Shown in pieces: positions 12,518-28,033 of a stretch of DNA of 64,000 nt. Each line of letters begins with the position of its first letter. Within the stretch, counting starts at the first letter, position 1. The stretch comes from Onchocerca volvulus (Eukaryota > Nematoda > Chromadorea > Rhabditida > Onchocercidae). The stretch is taken from positions 15,764,554-15,828,553 of the forward strand of contig HG738138.1 of the NCBI GenBank assembly GCA_000499405.2, read 5' to 3'. Under the pieces are notes generated by a model. The model was not told the origin of the DNA, did not search any database, and worked only from the letters and a program-made list of their open reading frames with translations. Both the position numbers and the translations under genes were made by a program.

Positions 12518-13873
12518 ATGAAGAATTATCTAGTGCTTCGTTTGATTATTTCTATACTTTCTACGGTAAAAATTTTTTCGCATTTTTTTATTTTTTTTCT
12601 TTTTTAAATAATTTAGTCAGACATTTATTACAATTTATTCATTATTTATTATTTAATATGTTATCATTATTATTCAACATATTGTCATTATTTATTATTC
12701 AACATATTATCATTATCATCATTCAACATATGTTTGTTTGATTACCGTGTCGGATTAGTTCCTTTTTTCTGCATTGTAACATTTCTAACTTATTCAGTTC
12801 CATGACTGCATAGATTCTCTAAATGTAATAAGCTTATCATATTTCGGGAGAAAATGATAGTAATAATAATATCACATTTTTCTTAAAGAGAAAATCTGAG
12901 ATTACTTATTTGCAAATTTTCGCGAATTCTTATTTAAAATTTCAATCTATCAAGTTTTTTCTCGTGGTGTTCAAAGAAATATTTTGGAATGATATTCTGG
13001 CTTAACATGGAAAAACAACGTCAGCAAAATAAATTTAATTGAATGCCGCGAATAAATTTTAATCTACCGGTAATTAATTCCCAAAAAAGTAGGGATAATG
13101 AATTAGAAAAAACAAAAAGTAAGTTTGGAATAAATGAATCTTATTGAAAAAAAAAAAAGAGCAAAAGTTCTTTTTAGAATAATATTTTGAAAAGGTATGG
13201 GTATTTTAAGCGATTTTAGATGAAAAGGTCAACAATAAAAGCTTTCCTGCAGTATCTTATCAATCCATCAATAAATGTCAATTTCAAGTATTTTTCTTCA
13301 TGATATAAAAATTGGTGCTATTAAGTGATTGAGTGAGCCAATGGAGTACCATTGAAGTACTTTATTTAAAAGTATGAGTTTTCTGAACATCACAAGTAAA
13401 AAACTTAGTGAATTAGAATTTTAAGTAAGTATTCCCAAAAAATTTCAAATTAGGAATTTTAGATTTTTATTTTTTTTCAAAATCCGAAAATTTTTTTCAC
13501 ATTCTATTGCAATTTCAAAATGTAACGAAGTGTTTCTGCGATAATTTTTTTTTTTTTTTCATAATTTCATTTTCTAGCAATTTCAGAAATTTCCACTTTT
13601 TAGAATTTTTAACTTTTCGCCCAAATTAAAAAATTATAATTTTTTTTTTTCAAAATCGTTTCTGTTTTAATGGCGTCATTTCTGAAGTAAATACTGTAAT
13701 CAATGATTAATCATGCAAAAGCCGTAAAATCCATGTTTGTACAACAATTTATTGTTACTATCGTTTTGTTTATCTGCTCAAGTTTTCTTATTTTATTGTA
13801 TTACTTTTGTTTTTAGAATCTATTAATCTTAGCGGTACCTGCTTTTTATGATTCACCACTTAATCTAACCTTC

Positions 13874-13905
<32 letters not shown>

Positions 13906-16900
13906 CTTTATACCGATTATTAGCGGCAAAAATAAAAATAAAGAAAATTACAATTCGAAATTATTTCAATATATTGATTTTATATTACTTTCTTTAGTTT
14001 GCACCATATCTTAATTTGATCTTTGGGTAACATCTAATTCCGGTTGCATACGAAAATTATCAAAAATTATCTAAGCAATTTAAATGCTCTTTAACTCTAA
14101 AAATTTGCGAACTTCTGCAAAATTTCGAAAATCATAAGTGCTTGAAAGTTAAAAAGTTCTTAATTTTATCAGTATCTTGTCTTATCAATTTATCAAACTT
14201 TCCAATATAATTTCTTAGCTTAATTTTCTTTTCGTACCATTATGAACATTTGTAAACTTGCAATTTACCAGGATTATTCATTTTAAAATTTAATTTAAAA
14301 ATTTAAAAAAAAGAGGAAAGATATTTTATATCAGTCAAAATCATTTCCTCTCTTTTTTCTTTTTTCTCTCTATCTTTCTTCCTTGCTTTTTCGTCTGAGT
14401 TTATTAGATGTTTGACTTTTCATAGTTCTATTAAAGTTAAAATTTTCTTTTTGAAAGAATATTCTTCAAAAAAAAAAAGGAAAGAAAGTGATTTTGATTG
14501 ATATGAAGTATCTTTCTCTTTTTTTTCTAAATTTTCAAATTGATTTTCGAAATGAATAATCTTTCAGTTATGATTCTGTTTACAAAAGTTTTCAAATATG
14601 GAATTTACCATTATATACTTCAAATAAACAAATCCCTTCTTTATTATTACTTATGTAAGTGCAAACAAATGATGAGATTCCTCGCAAAATGGTGTCATTT
14701 GGAGTAATGATGACATTTATTCCTCTAAAAAAAACGGATATTAAGAAAGATACTTGACGACAATCGACGTGTGGCTTATATCAGTTCGTAACATATGTTT
14801 TTTTACACCTTCAAGTACCAATACTTAACTTACAAATATACTTAATCCGTTGTACTATTATACCACAACAACATATATTCTTTTCTGATCTTTCCAATTA
14901 TGGTTCAAATGATGAGGTCAAAGATTATTCATTTATGATATGCAAGAAAACGAAAAACTTTTTACTTAACTTTGAAACACTTTAATTTATTTAAAATACC
15001 ATCAAAAATAACTAAATTGAAAGAAATGAATATATATATAATTTTATACTTTCATATAAATGAATACTCATAAATAGTGAATTAAAAACAACTAATCGAT
15101 TCATGCTTAAAATAGTTTGATCAAATTTAATTTAAAACTAATCATTAGTGTTTTTGTCATAATAATTATTATTTATAGAAAATTTTGTTGTCGAATAAAT
15201 TTTGCTTTAAATTTAACTTTTTTCAAAATTAGCCAAGAGGATGTAATGTAAATCATACCCTTAATTGATGAGAATTATACTTATTTTCAGGCATAAATTC
15301 CTAAAATTTGAAATTCTCTTTTCAGATTTCCTTATTAATCTTAATATAATATTTTCTCATTAAATCGGATTTGTGATATATTTAACTAAATTTCTTTTTT
15401 ATTCTAAGATTGCAATATTCAATTTAAGAAATAAGCATACATCAATTTAACAATGATAAAAGAAAATACTGCTTTTTTAGATTCAACTCGTCGATAGTTC
15501 AGGTTTTGTAACATTTACACTAAAAGAATTTCAATTTGATGAAACTCAAGGATATGGAATTTGTTGTAGTGCAGGTATAAATTTTTATAAACAATTATTT
15601 TCGTATTATTCACTTTCACTAGTTAAAGATTGAAATATTCAAATTTGTTTTCAAATTAATAATTTAAAAAAAAACTTCAATGCGCATTATGTATAGAGTT
15701 TACAAAATTTCAGAAACAATTTTGTGTTTTAGATTAATAAATGTATATCTAAGAATTTTACATAATACCATTGAAATATATGCAATTTTAGCAATATTTC
15801 ATCGCAGCAATTTTATTTCAATAATAATAATAAGTTCTTGATTTTCTAAAATTTCAACTTGTTAATTAGAAACTTTTATTATAGTAATTTTTCAATTTTG
15901 ATAATAACTTCTCAATTTTATAAAAATTTTAATTGATAATTAGAAACTTATCGGTAATTTATTTTCAGATCATGCTGAACAAAAATGTCATTGTCAAATG
16001 TATGTTCATCTTTGTATTGGTCTTGGATATGAACATCGAAAATATCACCTTGATTGCTCCCTGCTACATCATAACTCACATGTTATCGCTGGTACACGTT
16101 TATTAAATAATTACAGCGTTAACATACCATTTGATGTTCGATGGCCTGTCAAGGTTTGCAAAATTTTAATTTCTGAAATTTCAATCTTTAGCATTAGTTG
16201 AACTACTTTTTTTGATATCATTATTCGCTTATCATTAATATCATTTGTTTCAAATTCTTTGGTAAACTATCCGTGGTGCAAATTTCATTTTTTAATTTTG
16301 ATATCACTGGCACCATTTACTTGCCATATCGGTCTGGATCATCAAAACAATTCGCCAAACATCTCATCACTGCTTTGAGCATTTAGAAAAATAATTTTTT
16401 TTTTTTTTTTTTACACTATTTGAAAAAAAGAAAAATGAAAAATTTTACAGTGCTTACATACATCTCGAATGTGAGAATATTGAAAGAAAACCTTGCAAGA
16501 GAAATTACTTTTACTCACTGAATTCTCAATTGCTTCGTCAAACAATGTTCGGCTAAAAATACAAATTAAAATTTTTTAGAAAAGAAAAACTTTTTTTGAT
16601 AATATTAAAATAATGAATATTACAATTATGATTGCAATCAATCTTTTTCAATACTTTCATTTGAAGTTAAAAATTAATTCTTTTTTTGGTATTGAAATTA
16701 TCAATATTACCAATATTTTTTTACTGTCAACTTTTTAAATTATTACTAGTGTCTTTTTTAAAATAACCAGTACCACCTATATAAAAACAATCAATTTTTT
16801 TCATTATAAATTAACAAATAATACAGTTATAAATATTATTTTTATTGTACTTTCAAACAATTATACATACTATAATTATGATCATAACGATAATCATAAT

Positions 16901-19900
16901 TAAAGTTATAATTGATATTTTAATATATTAATTACACTTATAAATGAAGCCAGTAATCTTTGGTGCACAATTAATTTGTAGATCTCCTTTCTCAACTTTT
17001 TGATTTAAAATTAAATTTTGCCATGCGTCTTTTAATTTAGTATAATAATTACGATTCCATCTTTATTTAAGAATTTATATTTTGAAATCTCTTTCTATCA
17101 ATTTCATTTAAAATTCATCCAGGTAGTAACAATAATCTTAGTAATCATTTCAATTAATCATAATCACATATACTGCCCAGTTGCCGACATATGTTTGACA
17201 GTTTGCCCCAATCTATATATGACGATGACCATTGTTTAGTATTTCTTCTGAATTATATTCCTTGAAATTAATATTATTTCAGAAATATTTCTTCCATAAC
17301 ATAAAAAACTTTCATTATGAATCATAGAAACTGAAATTGTAATATTTAATTATTTTAAAATGAATTATTTTAGAATCGTAACAATTATTCATTTTAATTA
17401 TCATTAATAATCAAATAATGCTATCCTTACCATGGCAATTTATTTTTGAATATAATTTAACTATGCTAATCATAATATTGTCATAACGAAACGTATAGGA
17501 ATATTTCAATAATACATATTATAGTAATACATATATAATGTTTCACATGAACACATACAAAGAACAAATCATTATGCTTTATCATCATGCTGCTATAGTT
17601 TGGAGAAAATTTATGAGGTATGATAACGATGATCAGATAAAATTCTCGTCTTTTTTTTTGCATGGTTCGTTTCTTTTTTCTTCCCTAAATTACAAATGAG
17701 CTATTCCTTCCTCTTTCTTTTTTTTCCTGTCCTCTACCTTTTAGTTATTCTGATGATTGTGGGTATTTAATGATAGATACTTTTTTTTTTTGATTATTTC
17801 CGGATACATCGCTCATAGAACAACACGAAATTTTTCAATTCCTTTACTTTTTCATCGCTCTTGTTTTTTTTTTTTTTTTTTTTTTCCTTTTTATCTTCAA
17901 TTTGTTCAATCGTCGGGATATATCAGTGATTCTTGTATTATAATTGCCTATTTATACTGAATCAACAACATTCGAATCCTTCTCGCCTTTCCACTTTCCA
18001 AATTTCTTTTTTCTTTTATCACACTCTCTTTTCTTTTCATCTTTTGCAAGCAAATAATTTGAGGGATTTTCGAGCAAATTATCTATTTCATAGTTAATGA
18101 AATTTGTTAATTCTGAAAATTAAAAAAAAAAGAATAACTTGTTGGCAAATATATTTTCCTTGTATGGAAAAGAAAAATCTTTAAATAGGATAAAAAATAT
18201 TTGAAGATAATAACAATTGAATGATTGATAATAAGTTCTAAAAGGACAAAAATTATGAAAGGTAATGACAATTAAATAATTAGTAATAAATTTCAAAAAA
18301 AGGAAGTCTGAATAAACTGAAATTTTTTTTCTAATTAGCAGAAAATTTCTTCTTACAACGTTCAGATGATATAATCTTGTCCTACTTGAATTTTTCTTTT
18401 TTTTTCTCAGATTAACTCTTAAATTTGCAAGAAACAGATATGTGTGTATTTATTAACAATTTAATTGTTCCAAAATATGCTTTTAAAAAAAATTAATCGG
18501 GTTCAGAAGAAGGTAACCATACTTAAAAAATTAATTTTGATTTAAAGTTTCATTTTTCTCGAAACTTTCAGAGAAAAAATAAACTTATATGATGCAATTA
18601 TATTGATGTGAGAAAAAAAATTTTTTTATTAATTAAAGAAATGAAATTTAAAATTTCATCCAAACCTCTATTTTTTGAATTTTTCATTCTGTTATCCTTT
18701 CATGCTTCAATAATTAAAATGAAGTAAAATAGAGGGTAGTAATTTTTCCTATTTTTTTGAAAAACAAAAGAAAAAAACGACTTATTCAGTTCAAAATTTT
18801 GAAAAAAAAAAGAGAAACCTCCCAAAATAAGAAGAAATGACTTGTTAAAAAAAGGGCTTTTGGAGAATATTGAACTGAGGAAAGGTGAAAAAGGATATGA
18901 ATGAAGGTGAAGAAGATATGTGTGTGTCCTTTAACCGACTTAGTGGTGCCGAAAATTGCAATGTACTTGGAATTCAGCACCTGTACTCCGATTTTCCAGA
19001 GCAGCAATCTATATAACTCATTAAACTATGGGGGTACATTTAATGGGAAATAGAAAGGAATGATCATAAAATCGCTGAGTTTCTTTTTCTTTCCTTTCCT
19101 TTTTTTTTTTTTTTTTTTGAAATTTTCATCCATAGGATGATTTGGTTTAAAAATTACTCTTTCAATATCAAAATTTCAGTAAGAATTAAAATTTATCAAT
19201 TTAAATTGTTTCGAACTTTAAGAAAAAGAAAAGGTACCATCTTGTATTTTTTAATTCCAACGGTTTTTTTGCTGCTCAAAAAAAATAAAGCCGTCCCAAA
19301 TAGGAAAGAAATGAATCATAAAATTGTTGAGTTTTTTTTCTTTCTTGCTTTTCCTTTTTTTTTTTTTTTTTTTTGAAATTTTCATTGATATGATAATTTG
19401 ATTTATAAACTTCTCTTACAATATTAAATTTTAGTCCTAAAAATTAAATTCTCTTGATTTAAAACTGTTTCAAATTTCCAAAAAAAAAAAAAAAGTATTT
19501 CTTTACTCCATTAATTTGGTCCATTACTCAAAGATTAAGGTGCCATATTGTCGGGTTAGCTAACGGCCGATAAGGGTCAATCAGGTTTCAAATCATTCTT
19601 AGAGTTAGTGATGGCATTTTGAATATGGCATCATCCTCATTTTGATTGGTCTAATTTAGGAGATAATTAACTGTAATTTACTACATTGTGTACATTAATT
19701 GGAAAAACAATCGTTCATCGGACAATTCAAATGTGTTTCCGTGCAAACACATCCTTAATGATTAGAAATGAGGTGAAGGAATAATTGCGCTTGCGCAGAT
19801 GGAAAATCACGATATTAGTCTAATTCGAATGATATAAATATAAATATGGTCATTTATCTATCAATCTGTCGAATGTGCAAGTTTTCCTATTTTTAAACAA

Positions 19901-22900
19901 AAATCCAGTGCTGTCTCATTTTTCGAGATTGAAATTACATTACACCGAAAAAAATTGTGTCAAAATGAGAAGGAACGGAAAGAGAGTGCATACGGTACTT
20001 TATTTTTTCACGATCATTTCGCAGCTTTATTTGTTGCAAAAAAGAATACTGAAAAAAAAACATCAATTTAATAAATTTAAATGCTATTTGGAAATAGTAT
20101 CAAAATCCTTTCATAGAATTAATAATTTAAAGAAAAAAAAAATGTTTACGTGGTACTATTTTAGTATGCTAATTAAGTACTGCTTTGTTAAGCAACTACA
20201 GATGTCAAGTAACGACGAATATTTCCAGTTCATTTAAAGAAAAAAAAAAACCAAATTTTGCATATTTTCTGTAACAAAAAAAATAACATTTCCTTAGTAC
20301 TATTAATGTGGAACACGTGTGATGAACCCATTTAATAGATTTTATTCTAAAAAAAAGAAATGAATTTTTTTTCTCATTTTTTTTTTGTTATTTTGACTAT
20401 TCGTTCGAATCAATACACTACTTGCACCTTTATTGCATGCAAATTTGCAACAGCTGCAGTTCGAACAAAAAACAAGAATAAAGGCAATTTTTATAGTGAT
20501 AGCAATATATATTAGTGCGAAAGATTTTGAATTCTTTTTTTTAAATGCAAAGGAAAAAAGGAATCAATAAAATTCTTATTTAATATTCATGTTTGATTTT
20601 TATTTATAGTTCTTTATAATTGAATCTTACTTATATTTATTTATAAGTGAATAAACAAATACATAAAGTAGTAAATATTCCGATATAGAAAAGTTAATTG
20701 CTATTATTAAATAACGATTTTAAGATGACACATCGCAACTATAAAGCTAAGCTGATGATATATGAAGATATATTATTGTGATATATAAGAATAATTTGTG
20801 TGATTGCCGGAAAATAATTCGAAATTTCCAATTTTCTTGGCAAATTTTGTTAATTTTGAGAAGGATGAAAGTTAACTGATTTATTGATTATTGTTCAATG
20901 AAAATTCATTTCTTGCATATTTCAACATTTCCTTAGAAAATTAGCAAATGAAAAAAAGGAAAAAAAAAAGTGAAAAGCAGGTGCACTGATAGGTGTAAAA
21001 ATGTATTTTAACAGAAAGAAAAATTCATACAATGCGTGAAATATTGAAACAGCTGCTGTCACCGACAGGATGCTTTGTCAGGAAAATTCAGACAAGTTGT
21101 CAGGATGAAAATTTTCTCGATTGTTTAAAAATTGCTTTGCATGATGAAATTATCTAAAAAAGAAAAAATTTAACTTCTACCGTATCATCGACAGTCTACT
21201 TTTAAATCATACCATACATTCATATTCTACGGCAATGCATTCTGTCATTTTTCATATCAAAAAAAGTCCAAAGTTGTTCGTTCTAAAAGTTTCCGAAAAT
21301 AAAAATTGTATTGAAAATTATATAAGGAATAAAATTCCCAAAAATGAAGAATTGCATGAAAAATTCACTTTGAAAAAAAAATCAGTGAAAAAAAGTCAGT
21401 TTCTTACCTCAGCAATCATTTGTTTTAGATTTAAATATAAAAATATTTAATTTTTCAAATTTTTTTCTGTTCAAATAACAATCATTGATGGAATATTAAT
21501 GAGTTATGAGAAAAAAAAAGAGATAAAGTTGACATTTCTTTTCTTTTTTTTTCCTTTTTCAAATTGGAACAATCGCTTTCCCATCAAGCTTTGAAAATTG
21601 TTGTCATTTATCATTTCTTTTTTTTTTGCGTCAATTTTTGTGAGAGGAAGCAATGAATTATTTTTCTTAAAATCAATTTTCAGAAAATTAAATTTCTCAC
21701 ATCGATCATCTTTTTTTTCTATTTTCAAGAAAAAAAAAATTGAATAGAGAAGGTTATTTGGACTTCATTTGGACGATTGTGTTATTATTTTTTTATTGGT
21801 AATGGATAATTATTCTTTTATTAGTTCGTATTTTGCAAAGTCTTTCATTGACTCGTTTAGCTTATTTTCAAGTGATATAATTTAAAAAATTATCGTATAG
21901 GTTTAATTTCTCTCTAATTTTCCGCTACTTTTTGTTTAATTTGCATTAAATTTTTAATGAATCCAAGTTATTGGCTTAGATCATGATTCCACAATGCATA
22001 CTAGGATTCGTGGAGAAATAGTAATCTGCTAGAGATTCTGCTAGATTAGTGGAAAAAATATTCTGAATCAAATTCTGAATCATTCTGGTTCTGAATCAAA
22101 TGATAAGTTATGGATTTATCAAGATTCGTTGAAAGATTTGGTAAAAGAAGTATGAATAAACATCTGCCTAAATAGAACCAAATTACTGAGCAATAATTGC
22201 CGATACATTTACTTTTCTCCTATGTGAAACTGTTACGTCATAGCTAACAATCTTACAATTTGCATCATTTGTTAGGCTTCTGCTGCATACTTAATAACAG
22301 GAATTAATATGGAAGGAAAAAATTGATGTAATTAATGTAAGTTGAAAATTTTGCAATAGAAAACACGATTGAAATACATGTAAGATTTCATTTTTCTTCT
22401 ATCATTTTGAAGTTAAATATTCAAAATTCAAAGAACAATAATTTTTTCTGAAGGGAATTATTCAAATTTTTAGCTTTTTTTTGAGATTATTTCAATTTCA
22501 AACAAATTTCTGATAAATATTCAGAGATTATTCAACTGAAAAATCATGCAATAATTATCAGAAATTCATTGAAAGAGTAAAATTTTTAAAAAATAAATAT
22601 ACTGAAACAAAAAAATCCTCAAGTTTATTTATTTATTCATTAAATAAAATTTTGAATGACATTCTAGAAAAAGTTTAAAACATTGTTATAAATTAAAATA
22701 AATAATGCGTAATGCATTTATTAGTCGCAACAAAGTACAAAATTCTCTATTAAATAAGTATGACAGGGGAAGTTTTAATTGGAATTCATGAATCACAAAT
22801 AAAAGTCTTAATTGAAATTCGTAAATTCGAAATAGCTAAGATTGATGAATGATTAATATACGAAAATGATTCATTTCATGGCTTTCAATGAATGCCTATT

Positions 22901-25900
22901 CAAGCGGTAAAATTAAGTTGATTATTTCATCTTTAAGTATAGATGAAGTACTTTGTAAACATTAGTTTACACTTTCGATAGGTCGAAAATATAGAAATTT
23001 ATGAATTATTTAGAAGTTTTTGTACCCCAATGAAAGTTTTTTGAATGAGTGTTTTAAATTCAGTCAGCATTATTTCTTGTTTACTTAATCAATTGTTTAC
23101 ATATTTATCCATTCTTTATTGTTTACCCCTATTATTCCTCCTACTTATCGATTAATGATTTTATGTATTTACTTATTTCATCTAAGAAGTAAATTCACTT
23201 CTAGTTCTGAACAAGATTTCCCTGCTAAATAGTTTTCCGTTTGCAATCCAAAATTCAAAATTTGCGAAATAAATGACTTTTTATCTATAACTCAGTGCAA
23301 ATATGAAATTAAAATTTGAAACTTAATTAATTTTTACATTTAAATTTCTTTTCCAAAAAATTTTAAAAACGAAAAGAAGATCGGAAAGAATGTCCATACA
23401 AATTAGCATGGTTTTTTATATCAATTTATCACCTTTTGCTATATTACAATCTATCAAAATTTTCAACTTACCAGATGTAATCAAATTATTTTGCTTAATG
23501 GTTGTAATAATTCATCAAAAATCTGATAACTAAGTGACAAAAAAAAGAAGGAAAGAATGATAATATAAACGATTGTATTATCAATATCAAATATTATTAA
23601 TTATATATATTTTCATTTTTTAGAATGTTTCACTTTTGGTTGAAATGCGGCATAGACCCAACAAAGCAATTCTGTTTCGATCGGAGAATTTTCTTCACTT
23701 ATCACCATTCAATGATGCATTACGAATTACTGAGGTATATTTGATGGTAATAAGTCATTCTTTCTATCATCTTCTGAAACCCGCGGAATTCTTGAAAACT
23801 TCAATGTTTTAAAATTTTTGTATTACTTTGATATATTACAATATATCTTAAGGATCCGAGATAATGAAATATTTCAAAAAGATATTTTTAAAATTAAAGC
23901 GAAATATAAGATTTCTTTTAATAATTTTTTCGGTATTTTATTTTATTTTTTATAAGATTGATTTTACTTTTCTTTGAATGGAAATTTTTCTACAATTTAG
24001 GATTAAAAAGTGAATTAAATTTTGAGAATTCGATTAAAATGAAAAAATGTTCCATTATTGTAGGAGAAAGGAGAAACCAAAATTGAATACGATATCAAAG
24101 TTGAATGTGGCAAGAATTATTATGGAGAAGAATGTACAATCTTTTGTAATCCAAGCATTGGAGGGTTAATTATTTCATTATTTCAATATGCAAGTTTGCA
24201 AATTTCAAAAATTACGACATTAATTGCTAACAGAAAATAATTAAAGTTATTAATGTTGTAATTTTTGAAATTCCATTCACTGATTTACTTATATCGTATA
24301 GATATATTTTTTTTTATTCACTAATAGTATCTGAAACTTTATTGTGTTCCTTGTGAATATTCAACTTTAAGTTTCATTTTTTATTTCCTGTTCTTCAGCT
24401 TTCATCATTTTGGATATTTATTAATCTTTTTAAATTATAGTTTTCATCTGAAATGCTCACCGAACGGACAACGTTTATGCGAAAATGGCTGGAGTGGGAA
24501 AAATTGTAATGATCCAATTTGCGCCAATGGATGTATCAATGGATATTGTGTTTCACCAGGAACATGCATGTATGCAAATTTCTTTTTCCTTTTTTTCTTT
24601 TTTTTTTTTATTTAGGAAGATGAAAGTTTTAATGTGAAGTGTTAATTAATTTATATGCAATTTAATAATTCTACTTCTCATGTTTCATCATATAATGTCT
24701 TAGTTTAACCTAAAATTATCTCATCATAACAAATAATATTAATTTATATTGGAATTATGAAAACAAAAAAATTGTACTCAATTGCATAAGAACGAGAACT
24801 TGTATAGAATAAAAAATTAGCTAAATATTAATCTTTCAAATTATCAATAGAATAAGCTAATTTTTTAAACTATCCTAATTAGTTAATCATTTTAAATTAT
24901 CAATAAATTTTTCAAATCTGTCAAATAATGTTTAATATAATACAAAAATGAAATCTATTATGAAACTATAACGGAAGCTAATTAACTAACTAATGGTCAA
25001 AAGGAAATTATTTTAAAAGGAAAAAAAAAAATTCAATTTATTAAGATGTCGCAGTGGATGGCAAGGTAATAGCTGTGATCGTTGCAAACCGCAAGTTGGT
25101 TGCGAACATGGTTATTGTAACAAACCTAATGAATGTATTTGCGAAAAAAATTGGGGTGGCACATACTGCGATAGGTAAATTTTGTTCACTCTTTTTTTAT
25201 TGCATTTTTAAATTTGATAGATATGCTTGAAAAAAAAAATCAAATTTCTTTTTTTTTTTATGAATTTATTTTCTTGCTTCAAAAAAAAAAAATTAAGTCC
25301 ATAAAAAATGATTATTCTTATAAAAGAAAAAAAAATAATAAAAATAATTAGATTTCCGCTTTTCTCTTTTTGCGATTTGTTCGTTTAAAAAAAAAAAAAA
25401 TCTGATTCATGAAAAATGGTCATTCTCGAAAAAAAAAATTTTTTTTTCCTTATTAATGAATAAAATGATGGCTTCAAATTTTGCTTATGATACTATTAAT
25501 TTCAGAGATTTAGACTATTGTTTCCATAATTCACCGTGTTTAAATGGCGGAAATTGCACAAGTGGTGGATTACAAAATTATTACTTTTGTAATTGTACGA
25601 ATGGTTTTACTGGACAAAATTGTGAAATTAAGGTAATGTTTCCGGTATTTCGAGAGGTAATTACTACTTACAGATGAAAGGATCAGTTCATTTTCCATTC
25701 GCCAATAATAAATGAATCTTAATAATATGGTTATATGGAAATTTCGCATGAATATGCTGTGAAATTATTTTGGAAGCAAAAAAAAAGTGATAGTCAGAAA
25801 TCTGAAAAAATATCACTCCAATATTTTGAAAAATTTTTTGATAAAAAGATGTAAAAACGGTTTAAAACACATGATTTTGCAGTTAGATCCATGTGCTAAC

Positions 25901-27943
25901 GTAAATTGCGGTAAGTATGGTAGATGCATACCTTCATGGAATTCCAAAAATAAATATTTGTGCTATTGCGATGTAACCCATTATGGTGACCATTGTCAAT
26001 ATCCTGTGGATCATGGTGATCAAGGAGATGGTTTGCGCTATTTCCTTGAATCGAATTTAATAACTTAATATGCACAATCTTATTAATATTTAATAATTTG
26101 TAAGATTAAAAGTAAAAATTCGAAGATTTTTAATTTATACTGAAATTCCGCACTTTGCTGCTTGTTTAATAGTTAAATCCAGATTTTTTTGATTTAAAAT
26201 AAAATTGTATCATAACCAGAAGTTAGTTCTTCATGAAATAATTATTAATGTTCAGCTCCTGCAATAAGATCATAAATACAAATATAAAGCAATATAAGTA
26301 CTCATAAATATGATGTAAATACTATTTGTAGAAAGGTCAACAAGTATCTGAAATCACGAAATCTATATACTTTAGCTTTGAACTTGAGAATCTGAATGTA
26401 TTAAATGTCTGTTTGATTTCACCTTAGAATTAGAACATCTCTCAGTTGCAGTTCATTATCATCACCTATTTCAACCAGGAAGTTGTGAATTATCGAATTC
26501 GGAATATATGCCAGCCGGATTTAGCTGGATTACGATTGATTGCCGACATTGCATATGTCAAGAGGTTAATATTTGTTATCCATTCATTCCACTTTTTTTT
26601 TTTTACTTTTCCTTCTACAAATTTATATGAAATATTTTTAGAAAATTTCCACACTTCGATAATTTTAATAAATTAAGCGTTAAAGAAAAAAAGGAAACGA
26701 ATATTTCAGGGTAACATAATATGTTCGGAGAAGAAATGTGAACCACGTGATTGCTCTCATAATAATTCTAATTCAGGAATTACATGTCCGAAAGATCAGG
26801 CATGTTTTATACGTGATAAATTTCTTATTGATATATTGATCACTGCTGTATAAAAGTTGTATTAGTAATCAAGATTAGTACGTCCGCTGCAATACGTGTC
26901 TTTTACATCCGAATTAAGGGTAATTGCGGAATATTTCGCATAATTTGTATCGTAGCATTATTTGTTAGATAGATGCAAATTTATCATTTATTTTAGCATT
27001 GTGTTATTATCAGAGAAGATGAATGCCTTAAAGAAACTTGCGATTTTCCACGAGGACGTTGCTTTTCTTGGCTGCAAATAAACAGCGAAACAACGCGACG
27101 CATTTGCCGTGAACATTTAAATGCTGGTAATCACAATACACAAAAATGCGCACGAATGTATCTCGAATTTAATATCGACAATTTATTGTCGGTAAGTTGA
27201 AATTGTTGCTCGAACATTTCCAATTTTAATTTTATCAAAATTTTAAACTTCGAAAAGTTACTAAAAAAATTTTGTCAATGATTTCACTGTTGATTGAAAA
27301 AACGAATTAAGTTTCATTTTTCAAGAAAAAAAATTTTTTTTTCACCGATGAGAAAATATGTAAATTTTTGATTTTCATTTCATATTCTTACATTATAATT
27401 CGAATTTAATAAAGAATTTAATCAAAAAAAAAAAAAGGAATAAGCCATTTTAATCGACGGTTTTGAAATAATTTCTTTTCTTTAAATTTCATATTTTTAC
27501 AGGGAGCAACATCGGGTGATGTTTGTTTTCATCTGTTGTTAGATGCCAATGCCGCAAATGTCACACACATCGGATTTAATTGCAAGTTAATATCAGCTAA
27601 TATAATACAAGTAGATTTGGTAAGTGTATTATTTCCCCTTAAAATTTATTTAAAATCATTATATGTCTCCAAAATCATTTGCAGTCATTCATTAAATTAT
27701 GTCTTATAAATTATTTTTATTCTCTGAAATAGATTATGTCATATTTGATAAATTTATTCAGATCAAATTATTCAGACAATTAATCAATTAGTGTCGGTAG
27801 GATGATAAAGCATTTGTTGGAAATTTTACAAATAATTCTGATAATTAAAAAAATTTGAATTTATTAAAGATATTTATGAATTGATCAAAAACTAATTCAG
27901 AAATTTTATTTCGTATCCCTGAAAGCATTTTAAACTTTTTCTT

Positions 27944-27978
<35 letters not shown>

Positions 27979-27994
27979 CCCCTAAAAAATTTTT

Positions 27995-28033
<39 letters not shown>

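Noticed and set aside
19875..20237. 120-codon plus-strand frame within the large intron of the DSL gene
   Set aside because: Lys/Phe/Leu-rich, with runs of AAA and TTT codons, no domain or signal. It is the longest of many AT-rich chance frames, but it is worth a transcript check.
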